From an uncultured Flavobacteriaceae bacterium (GTDB lineage Bacteria; Bacteroidota; Bacteroidia; Flavobacteriales; Flavobacteriaceae): a stretch of DNA of 64,000 bases. Below, one piece after another: positions 10,201 to 19,121 of this stretch. Made by a program: the position numbers and the translations under genes. The notes under the pieces were generated by a model. It searched no databases and had not been told where the DNA came from. It worked only from the letters and a program-made list of their open reading frames with translations. The stretch's first letter is position 1; every line of letters begins with the position of its first letter. The stretch lies in the NCBI GenBank assembly GCA_905181835.1, contig CAJIZF010000002.1, positions 248,001 through 312,000 of the forward strand, given 5' to 3'.

Positions 10201-10904
10201 ATTTTCATAGTAATCTGGATGGTCAGCTCTTTTGGGAGCAAACTGTAATACTTTGGGACCTTCAATAAACGCTACATTATCTTTGTAAGCGGAAACAATA
10301 GTGTTTGTGAAGACGAAGAGGTTTTTTTAATTAATTTAAAAAGAGATGAAGGCATTTCTTTTCCGTCAACAGTAAATTTTCCGTTAAATATTTTATGTCT
10401 ACAATGTTCACTATTTACTTGACTAAAACCAAACACTTCGCTATCTGTAAGTTTTCTATCAATTTTTTTAGATAAATTTTCTAAATAAGAAACCTCTTCA
10501 TCATTAAGAGCTAATCCTTCAGATTGGTTAAAGGTTGCAATATTGTCAATCTCTAACACTTCTTCAGGCTGAATATTTATGGTGAAAATATCTTGAGTTA
10601 AACTAAAATACTTTTGAGAAAGCATAGGGTCAAAATCTGAAGATTCTTTAGTAGTATGATAATATTCTTCGATACGAATAATCCCTTCAACTCCCATGTT
10701 TTGTGTGATTTCAACAGCATTGGTGCTCCAAGGAGTTATCATTGTTGCTCGTGGTCCAATAAAAAAATCCGTTATGACGGATTCTTCAATTTTACTTTGA
10801 TTTCCAAATAACCATTCTAGTTTTTGAATATCTAGTTTAGAGAGTGGTGTTGAGGTTTGGACAGTAAAAACTGTTTTTTTTACCTCTCCAAAAAAGTGAA
10901 TCAT
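7237..10904 (-). CDS. purL: Phosphoribosylformylglycinamidine synthase, interrupted by one frameshift
   Basis: Fourth step of purine biosynthesis: FGAR + glutamine + ATP to FGAM. The reading frame breaks near 10307, at about residue 198. Frame one runs MIHFFGEVKKTVFTVQTS... to KKTS; from NTIVSAYKDNVAFIEGPK onwards the protein continues in another frame without a stop to 7237. That stretch includes ETHNFPTTVEPFNGAATGSG and the glutaminase triad region (LGVCNGCQLF, WAAHGEGKF). Restoring one base (GTTTGTGA to GTTTGGTGA on the plus strand) joins both parts into about 1222 residues, normal for the fused large PurL. A -7 box lies at 10935-10942. An assembly error is the likeliest explanation because all catalytic motifs are intact. 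Confidence 0.9.
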
Positions 10905-10934
10905 ACCAAATTAATTTCACAGGTTTCAAGATAA

Positions 10935-10942
10935 CAAATGTA
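10935..10942 (-). promoter_or_regulatory. Candidate -7 promoter box of purL
   Basis: Minus-strand TACATTTG matches TAnnTTTG exactly and lies 31 bases upstream of the purL ATG. I saw no convincing -33 TTTG at the right distance. Confidence 0.45.
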
Positions 10943-11041
10943 CTTATTTTTTAGAAGGTAATAGAAGGAAAACGATACCATTTAATAACTTTTTTATAAT
11001 ACATTATTTTAAACTAAATTATAAAAAAAAATAGAAAAATT

Positions 11042-13954
11042 ATGAAAAGACAAAACATTTTTGTGTGTATTATTACTATCCTTTTGGGAGGTGTTGTAAA
11101 TGCTCAAGATTCCTTTACTGCTACTGAATTTATTCAGGGAACTTATATGGGTACCACCATACCCCTAAGAGATTTTCCAACTATAGAATACGATGCCAGC
11201 AGTCCAAAAACAATGACTATTGTTGAAAATAAATCACGAATTAATGAAAAGGTAAATCAAAACGCATTGCCTTATAATGATATCAATACCAATTTTCAAG
11301 ATGGAATAGGTGGTATTTATTCATATGCTTTAGAACAAAATTTTGTTGGTTTCGACAACACTGGTTTTACTCCTCCAGATCCATCTGGAGCTGCAGGACC
11401 TGATCATTATGTTCATGCGGTTAACTCGAGTGTAAAAATATTTGATAAAACTGGAAATTTATTAGTAGGTCCAACATCATTAGGTGCTTTTTTAGGTATA
11501 GGTTCAAACTCAGGTGATCCAATCGTATTATATGATCAACTAGCTGATCGTTATTTTGTTAGCGAATTTGGTTCGGTTAGTAATGGTTTAGCCATTGGTG
11601 TATCAGTGACCAATGACCCTACAGGAGCCTATCATGTTTATCAATATTCATTTGATTCATTTCCAGATTATCCTCATTATAGTATTTGGCCTGATGCTTA
11701 TTACCTTACAGCTAATAAAGGCGGTGCAAATAAAGTCTATGCTATAGAAAGAGACGTTATTTTAGCTGGAGACCCAGATCCACAAATTATTGGATTTCCA
11801 TTGCCAGGAAATACTGAAAATTCCAATACTGTTTTAAGTCCAGAACCAGCAAATCTTACAGGGATTGAATATCCAGAAGACCTACCAGGCTATATTGTCT
11901 ATTTACAAGATGATGGTTGGGGAGGTATTACTTATGATCACTTAAAAGTCTGGGAAATTGATGTAGATTTTGATACGCCATCTAATTCAACAATTTCTTC
12001 TCCATTAGAAATCCCTACCGATCCCTTTAATGCCTATTTTGCTCCTTTTGGATCTGGTGACGTTGCACAACCAGGAACTGGCCAAAAAATTGATATGATT
12101 ACGGGAGTAATATCTTATGCAGCTAATTATAGAAGTTTTGGTACGCATAATTCTTGGGTCATTACATTTAATGATAATGTCGATGGAACTAATGCTGGAA
12201 TAAGATGGATAGAACTTAGAAACGATGCTACCAATCCTTGGGAAGTTTTTCAAGAAGGAACGTATGCTCCAGCAGACGATAATAGTAGATTTATGGGAAG
12301 TGCTGCTATGGACGCTGCCGGAAATATTGGTCTGGCATTTAATATAGCAAGTGCTACATTACCTGCAGGGATTAGATATACAGGTAGGTATGATGGTGAT
12401 GCTTTAGGGGAAATGACCATAGCGGAAACAACTATTGTTGATGGAGTTGGGGTACAAACAACTACCAATAGGTTTGGTGACTATTCACATTTAACTATGG
12501 ATCCAAATAATTTTACTTTTTGGCATACTGCAGAATATTTTTCTGCCAATAACCAGTGGAGAACTCAAGTAGCTTCATTTTCGTTGAGTAGTGGTTTTGC
12601 TCAAGACGTAGGTGTTAACAACATCATTAACCCAACAAATGGTATTTTAACAACTATAGAGACTGTCGAAGTAAGTATCAGAAACTATGGTTTAGATCCT
12701 CAATCTGATATTCCTTTAGAACTGTTTGTAGACGGTAATTTAGTTGCCACAGAAACCTATATTGGAACTATTATACCTAATGAAGTAGAAAATTATGTTT
12801 TTAATCAAACTATAGACTTATCCAATGCAGGACAAACCTATACTATAGAGGTTAAATCTAATTTAACGGGTGATGAATTTGAATCGAATGATCCTTATAT
12901 AAAGGAAGTTACTCATCTATTGGCAATTGATGTAGGTGCTCAAGAAATTACAGCTCCTGAAACAGGGTCTGGCTTAGGAATTGAGACTATATCGGTTACC
13001 ATTAAAAATTATGGTGCTGAAGAACAGTCTAATTTTAATGTTTCTTATACTGTAAACGGAGGTGATCCAGTTATAGAAACGTTTGCTGGTCCGATTGGTT
13101 CTGAAGAAATTGTATCATATAGTTTCACAGAACAAGCAGATTTTTCCGAACTCGGAATCTATGATATAGTTGTCCAAACTTCATTGAATGGTGATGACGA
13201 TCAGACTAATGATGAAACTACTATTTCGATTGAAAATGTACTTTGTCAACCAGGCAGTGATTGCTCTTTTGGTGACGGTTTTCAATTGTTTAGTGTTGGA
13301 GAAATTAATAACCCTTCTGCATGTGAAGGCTATGGAGATTTTACTGATCAAGTAGCTTATTTTGACGAAGACATGACTTATAGTTTAACTGTGACTACTG
13401 GTTATGGAGATCAGCATGTAAAGGTTTGGATTGATTTTAATGATGATTCAAATTTTACGAGTGATGAAGTTGTAGTTCCTAATTTTATTATAGCCCCGGG
13501 ATCGGGTGCAGGAACCTATACAGAAACTATAGATCTAGTGATTCCTGAAGGTGCTTCAATAGGAATGCATCGAATGAGAGCAAAAACGAATTGGCAAGAA
13601 GAAGTTCCCAATGATCCTTGTGAAGAGACACAATATGGAGAAACAGAGGACTATTCTGCAAATATTGGTGCTTTAGGGGTATTAGATATGGAGATTACCA
13701 ATTCTGAATTGATCATAACTTCGCAAGATAATAATCAATTTGAAGTTACTTTAAATACCGAATACGATGGTAAAGTTTATGTTGCAGTATATAACATGTT
13801 AGGACAACAACTAGGCTTTAAGTTAGCTCAGAATGATGGCGGTACTTATAAAATGAATTTAAACTTATCTAGCGCAGCTGCAGGAGTTTATGTAGTAAAA
13901 GTAGGCGGGCAAAACACAACTACTTATAAAACAGGAAGAGTAATTGTGAAATAG
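11042..13954 (+). CDS. Large secreted protein with CARDB repeats, GEVED domain and T9SS sorting domain
   Basis: A 970-residue exported protein. Signal peptide at residues 1-21 (MKRQNIFVCIITILLGGVVN, cleavage after NAQ-type). A roughly 490-residue N-terminal region opens with FVGFDNTGFTPPDPSGAAGP and looks like a beta-propeller. Two CARDB-like Ig domains follow at about 520-620 and 622-730 (each with SIRNYG / TIKNYG). A GEVED domain spans about 750-875 (VKVWIDFNDDSNF, YGETEDYSA). The type-A T9SS sorting domain is at about 890-970 (VYVAVYNMLGQQL ... TGRVIVK). It is expected at the cell surface or in the medium, perhaps in adhesion or polymer binding; I see no catalytic motif. A single-gene unit ending at a strong terminator. 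Confidence 0.88.
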   Translation: MKRQNIFVCIITILLGGVVNAQDSFTATEFIQGTYMGTTIPLRDFPTIEYDASSPKTMTIVENKSRINEKVNQNALPYNDINTNFQDGIGGIYSYALEQNFVGFDNTGFTPPDPSGAAGPDHYVHAVNSSVKIFDKTGNLLVGPTSLGAFLGIGSNSGDPIVLYDQLADRYFVSEFGSVSNGLAIGVSVTNDPTGAYHVYQYSFDSFPDYPHYSIWPDAYYLTANKGGANKVYAIERDVILAGDPDPQIIGFPLPGNTENSNTVLSPEPANLTGIEYPEDLPGYIVYLQDDGWGGITYDHLKVWEIDVDFDTPSNSTISSPLEIPTDPFNAYFAPFGSGDVAQPGTGQKIDMITGVISYAANYRSFGTHNSWVITFNDNVDGTNAGIRWIELRNDATNPWEVFQEGTYAPADDNSRFMGSAAMDAAGNIGLAFNIASATLPAGIRYTGRYDGDALGEMTIAETTIVDGVGVQTTTNRFGDYSHLTMDPNNFTFWHTAEYFSANNQWRTQVASFSLSSGFAQDVGVNNIINPTNGILTTIETVEVSIRNYGLDPQSDIPLELFVDGNLVATETYIGTIIPNEVENYVFNQTIDLSNAGQTYTIEVKSNLTGDEFESNDPYIKEVTHLLAIDVGAQEITAPETGSGLGIETISVTIKNYGAEEQSNFNVSYTVNGGDPVIETFAGPIGSEEIVSYSFTEQADFSELGIYDIVVQTSLNGDDDQTNDETTISIENVLCQPGSDCSFGDGFQLFSVGEINNPSACEGYGDFTDQVAYFDEDMTYSLTVTTGYGDQHVKVWIDFNDDSNFTSDEVVVPNFIIAPGSGAGTYTETIDLVIPEGASIGMHRMRAKTNWQEEVPNDPCEETQYGETEDYSANIGALGVLDMEITNSELIITSQDNNQFEVTLNTEYDGKVYVAVYNMLGQQLGFKLAQNDGGTYKMNLNLSSAAAGVYVVKVGGQNTTTYKTGRVIVK

Positions 13955-13976
13955 TACATCACTGTTTAGTTAATAA

Positions 13977-14009
13977 AAAAAGCGTTTTCAAATAATGAAA
14001 ACGCTTTTT
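13977..14009 (+). terminator. Bidirectional terminator between convergent genes
   Basis: A 14-bp stem AAAAAGCGTTTTCA / TGAAAACGCTTTTT with loop AATAA, flanked by A and T runs. It separates the plus-strand 970-residue protein gene from the minus-strand endonuclease gene. Confidence 0.88.
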
Positions 14010-14027
14010 AATTTTATAATAAGAATA

Positions 14028-15065
14028 TTAATTGATAATAATTTTTTTGATGATTTCAGCATTATTTGAAATTACTTTCAATAAGTAAACTCCTCTAGAA
14101 AATGAGCTGGTATTTATTTCTTTTTTGTCCGTTGTAAAAGGCTCTTTATAGATTTCTTTTCCAAGTAAATCATATATGATAACAGTTCCATCATCAATAA
14201 TTGTTGAATTTTGAACCCATACTACTTTATCAGCAGGATTTGGATAGATTGTAAGGTCTTCAAATACGTTGACATCTAAAGATAATATTCCCCAGCGATC
14301 TTCTGCAGGCTCTCCGCCCCAAATAAGTGTAGCTAGGTATGGATTATCTATAAAAGGATTCCTGTTGCCATACTCCGTTTCTAAATAGGGGTTACGTTGA
14401 TCTTCAAATTCATTTACTGGATCTTCTGCGTTCCATTGTAAATATACTTGAAGCATTTCGTTATTGGGTTGGGTAGCTCCAGATCCATTTAAGGTTGGTA
14501 AACATCGAGTACCATACCTAGTGTACATATACATCATCATTCTAGCAATATCTCCCTTCCATTCGTCTCCTGGATACCAAGTTCCGCCAGTATTACCTGC
14601 ATCTCCAGTACCAGCACCAAATTTAGAATTTCCTCTATTTCCGTTCATTTGCTGATCGCTAGGTCTTAGATTATGTGGATCGGCGATGATACCCGTTGAA
14701 CTATTACTTGCACTACCCATCTCTGGATTGGCATTAGATCTTGCAAAAACATGCTCTCTATTGTATTCACAATTAGTTCCTCCAAAATCGTCTTTATCTC
14801 TTGATCTGTCAGTTGTACAACTTCCAGAATTATCATAACCATAAACTAACAAAACGTCAGAATTATTATCTGGATCTTCATCAGTGATCTTTACCGTATC
14901 TCTTACATCACCATAGGTGAAGGTAGGGTTGTTAATTGCAATTTTAGATTGTAATTCTAAATATAAATCTTGTCCTGCTAATGATAGGTTAACGTCATTG
15001 TAGTAGGGCTGCTGTGCAAATAAAATTTGAACAAAAAATAGTAAGATTAGTGTAATTTTTTTCAT
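14028..15065 (-). CDS. Secreted endonuclease I family protein with T9SS sorting domain
   Basis: An exported 345-residue nuclease. The signal peptide is residues 1-17 (MKKITLILLFFVQILFA-Q). The endonuclease I domain (EndA/Vvn family, beta-beta-alpha metal finger) is at about residues 20-265. Its core includes CEYNREHVFARS, with the general-base histidine, then IIADPHNLRPSDQQMN and EWKGDIARMMMYMYTRYG. A T9SS type-A sorting domain follows at about 270-345 (LTIYPNPADK ... GVYLLKVISN). It probably degrades extracellular DNA or RNA for phosphorus and nucleoside scavenging. It shares only a terminator with the convergent 970-residue protein gene. Confidence 0.93.
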   Translation of the reverse strand: MKKITLILLFFVQILFAQQPYYNDVNLSLAGQDLYLELQSKIAINNPTFTYGDVRDTVKITDEDPDNNSDVLLVYGYDNSGSCTTDRSRDKDDFGGTNCEYNREHVFARSNANPEMGSASNSSTGIIADPHNLRPSDQQMNGNRGNSKFGAGTGDAGNTGGTWYPGDEWKGDIARMMMYMYTRYGTRCLPTLNGSGATQPNNEMLQVYLQWNAEDPVNEFEDQRNPYLETEYGNRNPFIDNPYLATLIWGGEPAEDRWGILSLDVNVFEDLTIYPNPADKVVWVQNSTIIDDGTVIIYDLLGKEIYKEPFTTDKKEINTSSFSRGVYLLKVISNNAEIIKKIIIN

Positions 15066-15075
15066 ATTGATTAAT

Positions 15076-16290
15076 TTAAGTTATGTTTTTTTGGAGTAAA
15101 GCCATATAAAATCCATCAAATCCACTTTCGCTGGGAAAAACTTTTTCTTCCTTCACAAATTTAAAATCTTTACCAGACTTTCTTTCTAAAAAATCTTGAA
15201 CTTGTTTTTCATTCTCAGAGGGTAAGATAGAACACGTGGCGTAGACCATTTGCCCTCCGGGTTTTACTATTCTTGAATACGAATCTAATATTTCTTTTTG
15301 GGTATTTTTTATAGTTTCTAGAAATTCTGGTTGTAGTTTCCATTTAGAATCTGGATTTCTTTTTAAGACCCCAATTCCTGAACAAGGAGCATCAATTAGT
15401 ATTTTATCAGCTTTGTGGATTAATTTTTTAATGACTTTGCTAGAGTCTATTGTTCTCGTTTCTATATTGTGAGCACCATTTCTTTTTGCTCTTCTTTTTA
15501 ATTCTTTCAACTTATTTTCGTAGATATCTAGTGCAATAACTTGCCCTTTATTCTCCATTAAGGCGGCTATATGTAAACTTTTTCCACCAGCTCCAGCACA
15601 GGTATCAACAACTCTAGTCCCGGGTTTTGGATTTAAAAATTTAGCTACTTTTTGTGAAGAAGCATCTTGAACTTCAAACCAGCCATTTTTAAAAGCTTCA
15701 GTAACAAACACATTGGTTCGTTTTACAAGTTTTAATGCCTGAGGATACCCTTTAATATTTTCTGTTTCAATTTCAAGTTCCTGTAAATTATTTTGTAATT
15801 TTTCTTTGGTAGTTTTCAAAGTATTTACTCTCAATATTACATCGGCTAATTGATTTAAAGAGTGAATTTCTTTATCCCATTTTTTTCCTAATTCTTTTTG
15901 CCCTAAATCATCTAACCAATCCGGTAGGGATTCTTTATATTTTCTAATTTTTGAAAATTCATCGAATTTTCCTTTTATTTTTCTTGTTGGTGTATTTTCA
16001 AATTGAGGCCAATCTGGAATTTGAATACCTTTTAATGTAGCCCAAACAGTAAAAAGTCGAAATAGATTTGCTCTATTGAAAGGTTCTTTTACTTCAGCAA
16101 TCTTTGAATAGAGTCGCTTCCATCGAACGATGTCATAAGTAGTTTCAGCTATGAAACCTCTATCTCTAGCTCCCCATCGTTTATCACGTTTTAGCGTATT
16201 TTTTAATACCTTATCTGCCTGCTTATTTTCATTGAAAATTAAATGAAGCGAATCAATAGTGGCAAATACTAAATTACGGTGTAGTTTCAT
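15076..16290 (-). CDS. RsmB/NOP-family 16S rRNA (cytosine-C5) methyltransferase
   Basis: A 404-residue SAM-dependent RNA m5C methyltransferase. The N-terminal NusB-like helical RNA-binding region is at about 1-140. The catalytic domain has the SAM loop VVDTCAGAGGKSLHIAALM at about 228-246. Motif IV DAPCSGIGVLKRNPDSKW and motif VI YATCSILPSENE hold the two cysteines of this family (release and nucleophile). The domain set is that of RsmB (C967), but Bacteroidetes orthologues are often left as RsmB/NOP family, so I give no symbol. It is 10 bases downstream of the endonuclease stop region and has its own promoter box at 16308-16315. Confidence 0.9.
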   Translation of the reverse strand: MKLHRNLVFATIDSLHLIFNENKQADKVLKNTLKRDKRWGARDRGFIAETTYDIVRWKRLYSKIAEVKEPFNRANLFRLFTVWATLKGIQIPDWPQFENTPTRKIKGKFDEFSKIRKYKESLPDWLDDLGQKELGKKWDKEIHSLNQLADVILRVNTLKTTKEKLQNNLQELEIETENIKGYPQALKLVKRTNVFVTEAFKNGWFEVQDASSQKVAKFLNPKPGTRVVDTCAGAGGKSLHIAALMENKGQVIALDIYENKLKELKRRAKRNGAHNIETRTIDSSKVIKKLIHKADKILIDAPCSGIGVLKRNPDSKWKLQPEFLETIKNTQKEILDSYSRIVKPGGQMVYATCSILPSENEKQVQDFLERKSGKDFKFVKEEKVFPSESGFDGFYMALLQKNIT

Positions 16291-16307
16291 AGTTTTATTA
16301 TAGTTTG

Positions 16308-16315
16308 CAAAGGTA
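16308..16315 (-). promoter_or_regulatory. Candidate -7 promoter box of the RsmB-like gene
   Basis: Minus-strand TACCTTTG fits TAnnTTTG, 17 bases upstream of the ATG at 16290. It lies in a divergent promoter region with 16316-16347. Confidence 0.5.
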
Positions 16316-16347
16316 TTGTTTTAAGCTGTATAGATTTGTTACTTTTG
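16316..16347 (+). promoter_or_regulatory. Candidate promoter of the YCF48-like lipoprotein gene
   Basis: TTG at 16316-16318 and TACTTTTG at 16340-16347, separated by 21 bases, fit the Bacteroidetes -33/-7 arrangement. A start here lies upstream of the ATG at 16362 but downstream of the ATG at 16305, so it supports the shorter protein. Confidence 0.55.
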
Positions 16348-16361
16348 AAAAAAAAATAACA

Positions 16362-17402
16362 ATGCGAGTTTACTCAATGATTTTAATATTATCCCTGTTA
16401 ATTAGTTGCAACTTGAATAACTCGAAAGAATTTAGTTCGGTCACTATAAAACAGGTTTTTTCTGACAGTTTAAGTATTCGTGCCATTGAACCTATCGCTA
16501 AGGATAAGATTTGGTTTGCAGCAAATAATGGTAGAATTGGTTTTATCGATAATGAATCTCCAAAAATAACTAATATAAAATATGAAGATATTTTATTAAA
16601 CTTTAGAGCTATTGCAGTTATAAAAAATGCGGTCTTTGTTTTAAGTATAGAAAACCCTGCTGTTTTGTACAAAATTGGATTTGATGGGAATGTGGCAACA
16701 AATATCGAAGAAGTATATATAGAAAAAGGAGCACACGTTTTTTATGATGCTATCAAATTTTGGGATGATAAAGAAGGTATAGCGATGGGAGACCCAACAG
16801 ATGACTGTTTATCAATAATCATAACTAGAGATGGAGGTAATACTTGGAAGAAATTATCATGTGATAATTTGCCTAAAACAGCCGTTGGTGAAGCTGCTTT
16901 TGCTGCTAGTAACTCTAATATTTCTATTTATAAAAACAATGTATGGATAGTAACAGGTGGAAAAAAAGCAAGAGTATTTCATTCTTTCGACAGAGGTGAT
17001 ACTTGGAAAGTATATGAAACTCCAATAATTCAGGGTGCGAGTATGACGGGTATTTATAGTGTTGACTTTTACGATGACCAAAAAGGGATTATTTTCGGTG
17101 GAAACTGGGATCGCAAAGAATTTAACGAAGGAAATAAGGCCATCACCAATGATGGTGGAAAAACATGGAGACTTTTAAGTAATGGGAGCGGCCCTGGATA
17201 TCGTTCCTCGGTAAAATTTATTCCAGGAACTAATGGAAGTGAAATTGTTGCAGTTGGATCTCCAGGAATATCTTATAGTAATGATAGTGGTAACTCATGG
17301 GTAGAATTATCTAAAGAAGGTTTTTACGCCATTGAATTTGTTAATGATACCCTAGCATTTGCCTCTGGTAAAAATAAAATTTCAAAACTGATTTTTAAAT
17401 AA
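16362..17402 (+). CDS. Lipoprotein with BNR/YCF48-like beta-propeller
   Basis: A 346-residue envelope lipoprotein starting MRVYSMILILSLLISCNLN, with the lipobox LISC giving a lipidated cysteine. The body is a beta-propeller with repeated Asp-box motifs (TRDGGNTWKKLS, SFDRGDTWKVYE, TNDGGKTWRLLS, SNDSGNSWVELS) about 50-60 residues apart, as in BNR/sialidase-like and YCF48 proteins. Many such flavobacterial proteins are called oxidoreductase without evidence; I see no cofactor site or sialidase catalytic residues and would not assign an activity. The ATG at 16362 is preferred to 16305 because only it gives a clean lipoprotein signal and follows the promoter. Confidence 0.82.
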   Translation: MRVYSMILILSLLISCNLNNSKEFSSVTIKQVFSDSLSIRAIEPIAKDKIWFAANNGRIGFIDNESPKITNIKYEDILLNFRAIAVIKNAVFVLSIENPAVLYKIGFDGNVATNIEEVYIEKGAHVFYDAIKFWDDKEGIAMGDPTDDCLSIIITRDGGNTWKKLSCDNLPKTAVGEAAFAASNSNISIYKNNVWIVTGGKKARVFHSFDRGDTWKVYETPIIQGASMTGIYSVDFYDDQKGIIFGGNWDRKEFNEGNKAITNDGGKTWRLLSNGSGPGYRSSVKFIPGTNGSEIVAVGSPGISYSNDSGNSWVELSKEGFYAIEFVNDTLAFASGKNKISKLIFK

Positions 17403-17427
17403 AAATAAACGATAGCTATCTTTTTGG

Positions 17428-17910
17428 TTATTTTTTTCTTTTTTCCTGTCTTCGATCTCTTAACTCTTTGATTAACATTTCTCTAAAGGTTCTTTCAGCG
17501 CGCTCTAGCTTAAGAATTTTTACTGGAGGAACTACACCCTTTAAATTTGAAATTAATTCCCTCTGAAAAGTTAATTCGGCTGTTTTCATTGAAAGTATGC
17601 TTTCAATAAGTTCGTTTGCCTCATCGTCAGTGAGTTTCTCAGCACTGTCAGGTCTAAATTTGCTTTTACTTCTTAGTTCATGTCTAATATTCATCATTGA
17701 ACGTTCGTGTTCATTGTAAATTGGCCAAAATTTTTCAGCTTCTTCTGTCGTTAAATTTAACTCATTGCTTATATGAGCAATTTTTAATGTTTTTATTTTT
17801 TCATTTTTTTTCCCACGTTCATCATGTAATTTTTTATCTGGATTTTGGGCATAAATAGTTGTACTGATTGAACTAAAAGCTATTATTAGTATTATTATTA
17901 AGTTTTTCAT
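17428..17910 (-). CDS. Periplasmic Spy/CpxP-like protein, third gene of an ECF sigma operon
   Basis: A 160-residue helical protein with a signal peptide (MKNLIIILIIAFSSISTTIYA-Q region). The body is charged and coiled, with the LTxxQ-like motif ELNLTTEEAEKFWPIYNEHE and a strongly basic tail RDRRQEKRKK. Flavobacterial homologues are usually named sensor of ECF-type sigma factor. Helical periplasmic proteins of this type can buffer envelope stress. It follows the putative anti-sigma gene by 16 bases and the ECF sigma gene upstream of that, so it is part of the same regulatory unit. The sensing role is inferred from context. Confidence 0.75.
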   Translation of the reverse strand: MKNLIIILIIAFSSISTTIYAQNPDKKLHDERGKKNEKIKTLKIAHISNELNLTTEEAEKFWPIYNEHERSMMNIRHELRSKSKFRPDSAEKLTDDEANELIESILSMKTAELTFQRELISNLKGVVPPVKILKLERAERTFREMLIKELRDRRQEKRKK

Positions 17911-17926
17911 TTTTCATTTTTTAAAG

Positions 17927-18427
17927 TTAATATGGTAACAAGGCGTTAAGATCATTTATATTTTCAAGAAGATAATTTTCTAACTGATTTCCAGATAGCC
18001 GACTTTGATTACTGGTCATATTATTTAATATTTCATCTGTAAATAAGATAGATATTTCATGTTGTTTTAATTGGATGTTTCCTTCATTAATAAAATTTTC
18101 TATGTTACTGATTTCAATTTCTTCAAGCGTATAAAAACGAGTCGTGTCTTTTATAACAGAAAAGACTAATATGACTATGGCTGCTAATGAAGCTGCATAT
18201 ATGAATTTTTTTTTTGAGACTACAGGAATCAATTTCCCTTCTTTTGATTTGCTGTTATTTTTTCTTTTTATCTTGGCATCTAATTTGTTAAAATATCCTG
18301 GAGGAGTTTTAAAACCAATATTCTTAGGAAGAACTTCTTCATTTATTTTGTTAAGTAAATGGTTTTCAAATTCATCAAAATAATTAGTAGGAACCTTAAA
18401 TTCATCTATGTTTTCTCTCCTTTTCAC
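17927..18427 (-). CDS. Single-pass membrane protein, putative anti-sigma factor
   Basis: A 166-residue protein with a cytoplasmic N-terminal part (about 1-70). It contains two similar short motifs, VPTNYFDEFENHLLNKI and TPPGYFNKLDAKIKRKN, that look like a duplicated helix. One membrane segment (FIYAASLAAIVILVFSVI, about 74-91) is followed by an acidic periplasmic part. This topology and the position directly behind an ECF sigma gene (21 bases) suggest it sequesters the sigma factor. It lacks the classic zinc-binding HxxxCxxC anti-sigma motif, so the role is by context only. Confidence 0.7.
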   Translation of the reverse strand: MKRRENIDEFKVPTNYFDEFENHLLNKINEEVLPKNIGFKTPPGYFNKLDAKIKRKNNSKSKEGKLIPVVSKKKFIYAASLAAIVILVFSVIKDTTRFYTLEEIEISNIENFINEGNIQLKQHEISILFTDEILNNMTSNQSRLSGNQLENYLLENINDLNALLPY

Positions 18428-18448
18428 TTTTATTGGACTAAATTGATA

Positions 18449-19000
18449 TTAAATAGTTTCATTTAATTTTATGTAGGCAGTAATTTTTTTTACAGCTATA
18501 TGATAACTGCTTTTAAGTCCTCCTACAGAAGTTTCTAATATTTCTGATAAGTTTTCGTACGTGTGGTCTTCAAAATATTTCATATTAAAAACTAATTGTT
18601 GTTTCTGTGGCAATGTATTTATAGCTTTTTGAAATAAAATTTGAATTTGATTTCCCTCAAAATAAATATCACTTTCTAAATTTTCAATCAACTGATTTTT
18701 TACTTCTTCGATTGTAATGTTTTTCTTTTTTGACTTTTTATTTAAAAAAGTAATAGATTCATTCGTTGCTATCCTGTACATCCAAGTATATAATTTACTT
18801 TTTTCCTCAAATTTGTGGATGTTTTTATAGATTTTAATAAATGTATTTTGGAGAATGTCATCTGTGTCTTCGTGATTTAAGACTATTTTTCTGATATGCC
18901 AATACAGGCGTTCTTTATACAGATTAACTAAAACTCGGAATGCCCTTTCGCATTCGTTTTGAGATTTTAATGCTATGATTAATTCTTTTTCATCAATCAT
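18449..19000 (-). CDS. ECF-type RNA polymerase sigma factor
   Basis: A 183-residue sigma-70 family protein with only regions 2 and 4. Region 2 carries EDTDDILQNTFIKIYKNI and the aromatic-rich KLYTWMYRIATNESITFL. Region 4 reads LPQKQQLVFNMKYFEDHTY followed by LSEILETSVGGLKSSYHIA, a helix-turn-helix that reads the -35 element. It is the first gene of a minus-strand trio with a membrane protein (probable anti-sigma) and a periplasmic Spy-like protein. Target genes cannot be inferred. Autoregulation is likely by analogy with the family. Confidence 0.92.
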   Translation of the reverse strand: MIDEKELIIALKSQNECERAFRVLVNLYKERLYWHIRKIVLNHEDTDDILQNTFIKIYKNIHKFEEKSKLYTWMYRIATNESITFLNKKSKKKNITIEEVKNQLIENLESDIYFEGNQIQILFQKAINTLPQKQQLVFNMKYFEDHTYENLSEILETSVGGLKSSYHIAVKKITAYIKLNETI

Positions 19001-19121
19001 TTAATGAGTTTGTTTAAATGTATGACTAAACATTATTTAAATAGTTTAAAAAACAAACAACTATTTTTAATTACAGAATGAAATAAAATGACTCCAATTG
19101 AATCTTAGTGTATTAGAAATA

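Noticed and set aside
7237..10904. purL as two separate genes
   Set aside because: The 934-residue frame lacks the first 280 residues of PurL and the 210-residue one ends at a stop; the intervening 230 bases encode the missing PurL core without stops.
17409..17425. Short palindrome GATAGCTATC as a terminator
   Set aside because: Five-base arms with no loop and a weak T run; too short to call.
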